A DNA stretch of 5,188 nucleotides from JBFXJF01 sp050175155 (lineage in GTDB: Bacteria > Bacillota > Bacilli > Tepidibacillales > Tepidibacillaceae): the NCBI GenBank assembly GCA_050175155.1, contig JBFXJF010000069.1:1-5188 (forward strand), in the 5' to 3' direction. Shown in pieces: positions 1 through 5,188 of this stretch; the stretch's first letter is position 1; each line of letters starts with the position of its first letter. The translations under genes were made by a program, and so were the position numbers. The notes beneath the pieces are model-generated. The model searched no databases, was not told the origin of the DNA, and worked only from the letters and a program-made list of their open reading frames with translations.

Positions 1-82
1 AGGTGGTGGATTAAAGAAAATAATAATTAACATGAAAATTTTGACTATATTTTTTTAATAAATTAAATTAGGGGGTTTTTCT

Positions 83-1123
83 ATGAAGAAGTTTTTTATT
101 TTAGTGCTTATTTTTACTTTAGCAATGTCGATGGCATTAGTGGGTTGTGGTAGTTCTGATGAGCCAGCTCCTGAACAACCAGGAACTGACGAACCAGGAC
201 CTACAAGTGATGTTAAAGTTGGTATGGTTACTGACGTAGGTGGAGTTAATGACAATTCATTTAACCAAAGTGCATGGGAAGGGTTAGAGAAGCTTAGTGC
301 GGATACAGGAGTAGAGGTTGACTTTTTACAAAGTACTGGTGATGCAGACTACAATCCTAACCTAAACGATTTTGTTAAAAATGGATGGGATTTAACTTGG
401 GGTATTGGATTTATGATGGCAGATGCTGTTAAAGATGTTGCAGATTTAAACCCTGAGGCAAAATTAGCAATTATTGATGGAGTTGTTGATGCTCCAAATG
501 CTGTATCAGTTTTATTTAAGGAACATGAAGGTTCATATTTAGTTGGCGTTGTAGCTGGACTAATGACTGAAACAAATAAGATTGGTTTTGTAGGCGGAAT
601 GGATATTCCAGTAATAGTTCGTTTTGAAGAAGGATTTAAAGCTGGTGTTAAAGCTGTTAATCCTGAAGCTGAAGTGTTAATTAACTATACGGGTGCTTTT
701 GATAAATCAGAATTAGGTAAAGCTGCAGCATCAACTATTTACGATGAAGGTGCTGATATAATTTTCCATGCCGCAGGTTCTACTGGCGACGGAGTATTTA
801 ATGAAGCTAAATCTCGTAGAGAAGCTGGTAATAATGTTTGGGTAATTGGTGTTGATAAGGATCAGTCTATTACTTTTGGAAATGACGTTACGCTTACATC
901 AATGATGAAACGTGTTGACGTTGCAGTATATGATGTTTCAAAAAGTTTAATTGATGGAAGTTTTCAAGCTGGAACAATTATGGAACTTGGTTTAGCAGAA
1001 AATGGAGTAGGATTACCTGAAAATAATCCTAATGTTCCTGAAGATGTATTACAAACAGTTAATGAATATAAACAAAAAATTATTAGTGGTGAAATTGTAG
1101 TACCTTCTGAAAGAGCAGAATAA
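83..1123 (+). CDS. nupN: BMP/PnrA-family nucleoside-binding lipoprotein of an ABC importer
   Basis: This is the extracytoplasmic substrate-binding lipoprotein (Bmp family, COG1744) of a nucleoside ABC importer. Residues 1-22 form a lipoprotein signal: a Lys-Lys start, a hydrophobic stretch and the lipobox LVGC, with Cys22 as the lipidation site. Residues 23-43 are an acidic, Pro-rich flexible linker. The ligand-binding fold follows. Its family motifs are D51-x-G-G-x-x-D-x-SFNQ (to Q62), GGMDIPVIVRFEEGF (171-185), HAAGSTGDGVF (229-239) and VIGVDKDQ (254-261). In characterised PnrA-type proteins the equivalent regions hold the nucleoside. At 346 residues the length is normal and nothing is broken. 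The start is set by AGGGGG (70-75), seven bases before the ATG, and by the complete signal peptide. It heads the operon, but a terminator separates it from the ATPase gene, which fits the need for excess binding protein. The symbol follows the B. subtilis gene order; exact substrate (guanosine, other nucleosides) is inferred only at family level. Confidence 0.95.
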   Translation: MKKFFILVLIFTLAMSMALVGCGSSDEPAPEQPGTDEPGPTSDVKVGMVTDVGGVNDNSFNQSAWEGLEKLSADTGVEVDFLQSTGDADYNPNLNDFVKNGWDLTWGIGFMMADAVKDVADLNPEAKLAIIDGVVDAPNAVSVLFKEHEGSYLVGVVAGLMTETNKIGFVGGMDIPVIVRFEEGFKAGVKAVNPEAEVLINYTGAFDKSELGKAAASTIYDEGADIIFHAAGSTGDGVFNEAKSRREAGNNVWVIGVDKDQSITFGNDVTLTSMMKRVDVAVYDVSKSLIDGSFQAGTIMELGLAENGVGLPENNPNVPEDVLQTVNEYKQKIISGEIVVPSERAE

Positions 1124-1133
1124 AGTATTAATT

Positions 1134-1166
1134 ATATAGGCTAGTTCTAAAACTAGCCTATATTTT
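1134..1166 (+). terminator. Intrinsic terminator or attenuator after the lipoprotein gene
   Basis: A perfect 13-bp inverted repeat (1134-1146 pairing with 1151-1163, core TAGGCTAGTT/AACTAGCCTA) encloses the tetraloop CTAA and is followed by a short T run (TTTT, then CCTT). It starts 10 bases after the lipoprotein stop codon. The shape is that of a rho-independent terminator, with a rather short and interrupted U tract, so partial read-through into the ATPase gene is plausible. The rest of the 166-base gap (1167-1289) is very AT-rich. I find no convincing paired -35 and -10 there, so the downstream genes may depend on read-through. Confidence 0.85.
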
Positions 1167-1289
1167 CCTTATCTATTTATTAAAATTTACTTAATTATTT
1201 TCAATAAAATTACTTTTAGGAATTATTAATTTTTATTTATATTTTAAATAGCATAAGCTAGTAAATATCCCAACAAAGGGTGAAATTAA

Positions 1290-2840
1290 ATGAAAGATGT
1301 TAAATACGTTGTAGAAATGAAAAATATAACGAAAACATTTCCAGGTATAGTGGCTAATGATAAAATTTCTTTCAAAGTTGAAAAAGGAGAAATTCATTCA
1401 TTATTAGGGGAAAATGGGGCTGGAAAATCTACTTTAATGAATATATTATTTGGTCTTTATCAACCAGAAGAAGGTCAAATATTTATTAATGAGGAAGAAG
1501 TAAAGATAACTGACCCAAATATAGCTAATGACCTTGGAATTGGGATGGTTCATCAACATTTTATGTTAGTTGAAAATTTTACCGTTACTGAAAATATTAT
1601 ATTAGGTTTTGAACCAAAAGAAAAATTGAAAATAGATTATAAACTAGCTCGAAATCAAGTAGTTGAATTATCAAATAAATATGGATTAAAAGTTGACCCT
1701 GATGCCAAAATTGAAGATATATCAGTTGGAATGCAACAAAGGGTTGAAATATTAAAAACACTATATCGTGGGGCTGAAATACTGATATTTGATGAGCCTA
1801 CGGCAGTGTTAACTCCTCAGGAAATTGAAGAATTAGTGGAAATAATGCGTAATTTAGTAAACGAGGGAAAATCCATTATTCTTATTACTCATAAATTAAA
1901 GGAAATAATGGCTATTGCGAATTCAGTAACGATTATAAGACGAGGGAAGGTTATTGATAGCTTATCCGTTTCTAGTACAAATCCAGATGAATTAGCAGCA
2001 AAAATGGTTGGTCGTGAAGTATCATTTGCCGTTAAGAAGAAACCTGCTAATCCAAAGGAAGTAATACTAAAAATAGAAAAAGTAAAAGCAAAAGACAATC
2101 GAGGACTTGAAGCTTTAAACAATATTTCATTTGAAGTTAGGGCAGGAGAAATACTTGGTATAGCTGGTGTTGATGGAAATGGACAAACCGAATTAATTGA
2201 AGTCATAACAGGTTTACGCAAAACTGAAATAGGAAATATATATTTGAAGGACAAGGATATAACTAATTGGTCAATAAGAGATATTTCAGAGTTTGGACTT
2301 TCACATATACCTGAGGATAGACACAAAAGAGGTCTAGTATTAGATTTCACTATTGGAGAAAATATGGTTTTAGAAACATATTTCCATCAAGAATTTAGTG
2401 CTTTTAGGAAATTCGGTTTTATAAATTACAATAAAGTAAACACTTTTGCTCAAAGATTGATAGAGGAATTTGACGTTAGAACTCCTAGTGTAAATACCTT
2501 AGCTAGATCCTTATCTGGTGGTAATCAACAAAAAGCTGTTGTAGCTAGAGAAGTGGATAAAAACCCGGATTTGTTGATTGCAGCACAACCTACTAGAGGT
2601 TTGGATGTTGGTGCGGTGGAATTTATACACAAACGACTTGTTGAACAACGAGATAAAGGAAAAGCTGTACTTTTATTATCTCTTGAATTAGATGAAATAA
2701 TTTCAGTTTCTGATCGAATTGCTGTTATATACGAAGGTGAAATTGTGGGAATTGTTGATCCAAAAGACACCAATGAACAGGAACTTGGTAAGATGATGGC
2801 TGGAGCATTGGTAAAGGAGGTTGTAAAGGAAAATGAATAA
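1290..2840 (+). CDS. nupO: Nucleoside ABC importer, tandem ATP-binding subunit
   Basis: This is the cytoplasmic ATPase that powers the importer (COG3845, CUT2-type tandem ABC protein related to RbsA/MglA). Two ABC domains lie in one 516-residue chain, the usual length. Domain 1 (about 7-240) has Walker A GENGAGKST (40-48), Q-loop Gln89, signature SVGMQQ (145-150), Walker B ILIFDEPT (164-171, Glu169) and switch His201. Domain 2 (about 258-510) has a Walker A-like GVDGNGQT (293-300) in which Lys is replaced by Gln299. It also has an intact signature LSGGNQQK (408-415), and LIAAQPTRGLD (429-439) where the usual DE pair reads AQ. No switch His is evident near LSLELDEI (463-470). So one composite ATP site is complete and the other degenerate, as is typical of this family. 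The start at 1290 is supported by AAAGGGTG (1275-1282). Met10 is an in-frame alternative but is less well placed. The 3' end overlaps permease 1 by 8 bases. Confidence 0.96.
   Translation: MKDVKYVVEMKNITKTFPGIVANDKISFKVEKGEIHSLLGENGAGKSTLMNILFGLYQPEEGQIFINEEEVKITDPNIANDLGIGMVHQHFMLVENFTVTENIILGFEPKEKLKIDYKLARNQVVELSNKYGLKVDPDAKIEDISVGMQQRVEILKTLYRGAEILIFDEPTAVLTPQEIEELVEIMRNLVNEGKSIILITHKLKEIMAIANSVTIIRRGKVIDSLSVSSTNPDELAAKMVGREVSFAVKKKPANPKEVILKIEKVKAKDNRGLEALNNISFEVRAGEILGIAGVDGNGQTELIEVITGLRKTEIGNIYLKDKDITNWSIRDISEFGLSHIPEDRHKRGLVLDFTIGENMVLETYFHQEFSAFRKFGFINYNKVNTFAQRLIEEFDVRTPSVNTLARSLSGGNQQKAVVAREVDKNPDLLIAAQPTRGLDVGAVEFIHKRLVEQRDKGKAVLLLSLELDEIISVSDRIAVIYEGEIVGIVDPKDTNEQELGKMMAGALVKEVVKENE
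2813..2820 (+). promoter_or_regulatory. Ribosome binding site of permease 1 inside the ATPase gene
   Basis: AAAGGAGG is a near-ideal Shine-Dalgarno sequence lying within the last codons of the ATPase gene, 12 bases before the permease 1 ATG (2833). A second partial copy, AAAGGA (2825-2830), is only two bases from that ATG. The in-frame codon TTG at 2821 is followed at once by TAA, so 2833 is the only workable start near this site. The spacing is a little long, and translational coupling with the overlapping ATPase stop (ATGAATAA) probably assists initiation. Confidence 0.7.
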
Positions 2841-3906
2841 GCTGATAAAAATATTTACTAAAGAATCCTTTATAATTTCTTTAATGGCTATTGTACTTGG
2901 TTTAATATTTGGTGCTTTAATAATGCTTACAGGTGGATATAATCCTGTCTCAGCTTATACAGCTTTAATTAATAAAGCTTTTGGTAATGTATATAATATT
3001 GGAGAGACAATTAGGCAAATAACCCCACTTATTTTTACGGGATTATCTGTTGCTTTTGCATTTAGAACTGGATTGTTTAACATAGGTGCTGAAGGTCAAT
3101 TCGTAATGGGATCTTTAGGAGCCGTTATAATAGGTACCCAATTTTCTTTACCTTGGTATATTCATGCTCCATTTGCAGTATTAGTTGGTGCACTATTTGG
3201 GGGATTATGGGGATTGATAGCGGGTTATTTAAAAGCAAAACGTGGTGTCCATGAAGTAATCTCAACAATAATGTTGAATTATATAGCGTTATATTTAACT
3301 AACTATATAGTTTCTAATTTTTTAAGAAGTCCAGGGCAGCAACGTTCAGATAAAGTATATGATTCTGCATTAATTACTATGCAATGGTTAAGACCACTAT
3401 TCGACGGTGCTAGAATACATTGGGGGACTGTTATTGGAATTGTTGCTGCGTTTATATTCTATATTATATTATGGAAAACTAAACAGGGTTATGAGTTAAG
3501 GTCCGTTGGATTTAACCCACATGCAGCAGAATATGCTGGTATTAATGTTAAAAATAATATTATAAAAGCTATGCTTATAAGTGGTATATTTGCAGGCTTA
3601 GGTGGAGCGGTTGAAGTACTTGGGGTATTTAAATACCAAGCTATATCGGCATCGCTACCAGGCTATGGTTTTGATGGTATAGCAGTTGCGTTAATAGGTG
3701 GCAATACTGCAATAGGAGTTGTTTTGGCAGCAATATTATTCGGTATTTTAAAATTTGGTGCTGCTGGAATGAAATATACTGCAGGGGTACCAGTTGAAGT
3801 AATTGAAATAGTCATAGCATCTGTTATCTTCTTTGTAGCCGCCAATGGAATAGTAAAGAGAATTATTAGACCATTTAAAAAGAATAAGAAGAAGGAGATG
3901 CTGTAA
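2833..3906 (+). CDS. nupP: Nucleoside ABC importer, permease subunit 1
   Basis: This is the first of two integral membrane subunits (BPD_transp_2 fold, COG4603, YufP/NupP type) that form the nucleoside channel. The 357-residue protein starts with a basic cytoplasmic tail. By eye, hydrophobic helices lie near 13-33, 62-79, 87-107, 111-132, 145-162, 196-214, 244-266, 281-306 and 322-340, and a Lys-rich C-terminal tail follows (349-354). Family landmarks are FRTGLFNIGAEGQFVMG (77-93), the conserved cytoplasmic stretch RGVHEVISTIMLNY (137-150) that plausibly contacts the ATPase, ELRSVGFNPHAAEYAGI (221-237) and GYGFDGIAVALIGG (277-290). Length and motifs are those of an intact protein. It overlaps the ATPase stop by 8 bases and ends 2 bases before permease 2, so the three genes are translationally linked. 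It resembles permease 2 only distantly, as expected for a heterodimeric pair. Confidence 0.95.
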   Translation: MNKLIKIFTKESFIISLMAIVLGLIFGALIMLTGGYNPVSAYTALINKAFGNVYNIGETIRQITPLIFTGLSVAFAFRTGLFNIGAEGQFVMGSLGAVIIGTQFSLPWYIHAPFAVLVGALFGGLWGLIAGYLKAKRGVHEVISTIMLNYIALYLTNYIVSNFLRSPGQQRSDKVYDSALITMQWLRPLFDGARIHWGTVIGIVAAFIFYIILWKTKQGYELRSVGFNPHAAEYAGINVKNNIIKAMLISGIFAGLGGAVEVLGVFKYQAISASLPGYGFDGIAVALIGGNTAIGVVLAAILFGILKFGAAGMKYTAGVPVEVIEIVIASVIFFVAANGIVKRIIRPFKKNKKKEML

Positions 3907-3908
3907 AT

Positions 3909-4850
3909 ATGGATATTTTTGCAATAATGAGTGATTTACTTCATAATACCTTTGTCTTTTCTACAGCTTTAATATTTGCAGCATTAGGTGGATTTTTCTC
4001 TGAGAGATCTGGTATTGTAAATATAGCCCTTGAAGGATTAATGATTATGGGAGCTTTTACTGCTGCAGTAGTAACGCATTTTACAGGTTCTCCATGGATT
4101 GGTTTTTCAGTAGCTATTTTAGTTGGAATATTGTTTTCGTTATTACACGCTGTTGCTTCGGTTAATTTTAATGCTGATCAAGTTGTAAGTGGCGTAGCGT
4201 TGAATTTTTTAGCTGCAGGATTATCTGTATATCTTGTAAAAATAATATTTGATGGTGCGGGACAGACAAAAACCCTTTCAACAGTATTAAATAAATGGGA
4301 GATTCCTTTCCTTTCTGATATCCCATATATTGGTAAAGGTTTCTTTACGGCCTATCCTACTACTTACTTAGCAATATTACTAGTTTTTGTCGCGTATTTT
4401 ATAGTATACAAGACTCCTTTTGGTTTAAGACTTAGGTCTTGTGGTGAACACCCAGAAGCTGCTGATTCAATGGGTATTAATGTATATAAAATGAGATATA
4501 TTGGAGTAATGTTAAGTGGTGCACTAGCAGCGATGGGTGGAGCTACGCTAACATTAACAACAACAAGTAATTTTTCGCATAATACAATTTCTGGACAAGG
4601 TTTTATTGCATTAGCTGTTTTAATTTTCGGTAAATGGAATCCATTTGGAATATTGGGAGCAGCAATCTTTTTTGGACTAACACAAGCAGTAAATCCAGTT
4701 TTACAAGTGTATAATGTTACTGATTATATACCAGTGGACTTTATATATATGTTGCCGTATTTTATGACAATTCTTGTTTTAGCGGGTTTTATTGGAAAGT
4801 CAGTTGGTCCTAAAGCAGCCGGAAAGTTATTTATAAAAGATACTCGGTAA
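3909..4850 (+). CDS. nupQ: Nucleoside ABC importer, permease subunit 2
   Basis: This is the second membrane subunit (BPD_transp_2 fold, COG1079, YufQ/NupQ type), the partner of permease 1 in the channel. It has 313 residues, the shorter of the pair as is usual. Hydrophobic helices lie by eye near 13-30, 38-57, 62-84, 93-112, 150-167, 196-216, 230-240, 246-262 and 278-297. Family landmarks are SERSGIVNIALEGLMIMG (31-48), matching the FNIGAEGQ region of permease 1, then NADQVVSGVALNFLAAGL (88-105), FGLRLRSCGEHPEAADSMGI (171-190) and GQGFIALAVLIFGKWNPFG (229-247). The ATG at 3909 lies 2 bases past the permease 1 stop. It is preceded by AAGGAG (3892-3897), 11 bases away inside the previous gene. 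An in-frame Met at residue 7 is possible but lacks its own binding site. The gene is intact and is the last of the operon; a strong hairpin follows 36 bases after the stop. Confidence 0.95.
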   Translation: MDIFAIMSDLLHNTFVFSTALIFAALGGFFSERSGIVNIALEGLMIMGAFTAAVVTHFTGSPWIGFSVAILVGILFSLLHAVASVNFNADQVVSGVALNFLAAGLSVYLVKIIFDGAGQTKTLSTVLNKWEIPFLSDIPYIGKGFFTAYPTTYLAILLVFVAYFIVYKTPFGLRLRSCGEHPEAADSMGINVYKMRYIGVMLSGALAAMGGATLTLTTTSNFSHNTISGQGFIALAVLIFGKWNPFGILGAAIFFGLTQAVNPVLQVYNVTDYIPVDFIYMLPYFMTILVLAGFIGKSVGPKAAGKLFIKDTR

Positions 4851-4886
4851 ACAATATAAAACTGATTATATTTGGATAAAATAATA

Positions 4887-4934
4887 TAGAACATAAAAAC
4901 TAGCTCTTTTTAAAGAGCTAGTTTTTATGTTCTA
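4887..4934 (+). terminator. Long palindromic terminator closing the transporter operon, possibly bidirectional
   Basis: An uninterrupted inverted repeat has two 23-base arms (4887-4909 and 4912-4934) separated by only TT. The G+C-containing core CTAGCTCTTT/AAAGAGCTAG (4900-4909 and 4912-4921) is flanked by AAAAA (4895-4899) on the left and TTTTT (4922-4926) on the right. In either direction a stem is therefore followed by a U run, as in a bidirectional rho-independent terminator. The A and T runs are themselves part of the longer palindrome, so a full-length RNA would fold them into the stem. It separates the transporter from the next gene. Confidence 0.88.
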
Positions 4935-4951
4935 CATAGTGATAAATAATG

Positions 4952-4981
4952 CTGAAAATCAATAAATAAGGGAAATATATT
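4952..4981 (+). promoter_or_regulatory. Weak candidate sigma-A-type promoter for the partial downstream gene
   Basis: CTGAAA (4952-4957, 4 of 6 to TTGACA) and TATATT (4976-4981, 5 of 6 to TATAAT) are separated by 18 bases. They lie between the operon terminator and the next start codon, which would leave a leader of about 50 bases. Because the terminator should block transcription from upstream, a promoter is expected in this gap. However, the sequence is so AT-rich that such matches arise easily by chance. Confidence 0.25.
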
Positions 4982-5036
4982 AGAAGGTAAATAGCTTAAT
5001 GAATTATAAGAATAATAATTAGAAAGGAAAGTCAAC

Positions 5037-5188
5037 ATGAATAAGAAAATGCTAAAAATTCTACTTTCAATTACCTTATTACTATCAACGATATATATTT
5101 CATATGAAAGTTATGTGCAATATGATATTAGTGCCTTTGGAAAAGAGATACTGGTTAGAGGTAAATCGGGTGGAGATGTTTATGAGTT
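5037..5188 (+). CDS. 5' part of an unidentified exported or membrane-anchored protein (runs off the window)
   Basis: An open frame begins with ATG at 5037 and continues for 50 complete codons to the right edge without a stop. The start has a good ribosome binding site, AAAGGA (5023-5028), eight bases upstream. The protein begins MNKKMLKILLSITLLLSTIY: three early lysines, then a hydrophobic stretch from about residue 6 to 21. This is a signal peptide or a single N-terminal membrane anchor. There is no Cys, so it is not a lipoprotein. The following stretch (residues 22-50) includes YDISAFGKEILVRGKSGGDV and is polar and mixed in charge, as expected for a domain outside the membrane. I do not recognise the family from this fragment. 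It lies beyond the operon terminator, so it is probably a separate transcription unit and need not be part of the nucleoside transporter. Confidence 0.75.
   Translation, partial: MNKKMLKILLSITLLLSTIYISYESYVQYDISAFGKEILVRGKSGGDVYE

Noticed and set aside
32..58. Eight-codon leader peptide MKILTIFF
   Set aside because: It has no ribosome binding site before its ATG, no regulatory codon run and no adjacent attenuator; such short frames are common by chance.
1..82. A promoter made from TTGACT (41-46), TATATT (46-51), TTTAAT (54-59) or TTAAAT (63-68) for the lipoprotein gene
   Set aside because: TTGACT with TTAAAT has a 16-base spacer, but transcription would then begin at or after the ribosome binding site (70-75). 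The other pairings have spacers of 7, 13 or 21 bases. The true promoter is probably upstream of the window.
1..82. A purine riboswitch ahead of the nucleoside transporter, or the tail of an upstream gene
   Set aside because: No aptamer motifs or switching hairpin are visible in these 82 bases. Frames 1, 2 and 3 stop at 28-30, 56-58 and 12-14, and none of the short tails is recognisable. A riboswitch or gene further upstream cannot be excluded.
1138..1264. Recurrence of GCTAGT/ACTAGC-type words at both terminators and at 1257-1262 as a possible shared regulatory repeat
   Set aside because: The shared words are only six to nine bases. At the two terminators they sit inside the hairpin stems, where CTAG cores are self-complementary and common, so they do not define a repeat family.
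1889..2350. Reverse-strand open frame of 153 codons inside the ATPase gene
   Set aside because: It lies wholly within a strongly conserved ABC ATPase, its translation is Ser/Ile/Phe-rich without domain features, and it is best explained as an antisense shadow. The shorter reverse frames at 55-255, 2525-2773 and 3663-3845 are rejected for the same reason.
4999..5022. Seven-codon frame MNYKNNN upstream of the partial gene
   Set aside because: It is too short and compositionally trivial in AT-rich DNA, with no supporting context.

Overview
The window is a compact, AT-rich (roughly one third G+C by eye) bacterial locus with strong purine-rich ribosome binding sites, AT-ending codons and short U-tailed terminators. 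It encodes an N-terminal lipoprotein signal of the type used by Gram-positive bacteria. This points to a low-GC member of the Bacillota, most likely an anaerobe of the Clostridia/Tissierellia kind. The lineage is inferred from composition and protein style, not from a phylogenetic marker.

Layout: bases 1-82 are a short leader with no assignable gene. Bases 83-1123 encode a BMP/PnrA-type substrate-binding lipoprotein. A clear intrinsic terminator hairpin follows (1134-1166) inside a 166-base AT-rich gap. Then three tightly packed genes follow on the same strand: a double-domain ABC ATPase (1290-2840), permease 1 (2833-3906, overlapping the ATPase gene by 8 bases) and permease 2 (3909-4850, 2 bases after permease 1). 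A second, unusually long palindromic terminator (4887-4934) ends the unit. After a short gap, a new gene starts at 5037 and runs off the right edge. Its first 50 codons encode a protein with an N-terminal signal or membrane anchor that I do not recognise.

Together the four complete genes make one nucleoside-type ABC importer. The gene order (binding lipoprotein, ATPase, permease, permease) matches Bacillus subtilis nupNOPQ (formerly yufNOPQ, guanosine uptake) and resembles the lactic acid bacterial bmpA/nupABC systems. The lipoprotein captures a purine or other nucleoside at the outer face of the membrane. The two different permeases form a heterodimeric channel, and the single tandem ATPase drives it with one intact and one degenerate ATP site. 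The substrate cannot be fixed from sequence alone.

I see no mobile element, CRISPR array, RNA gene or evident new system; this is a well-known transporter operon. The points worth a second look are the terminator between the binding protein and the rest of the transporter, the 23-bp-arm palindrome at the end, a weak CodY-box-like sequence in the leader, and the unidentified partial gene.
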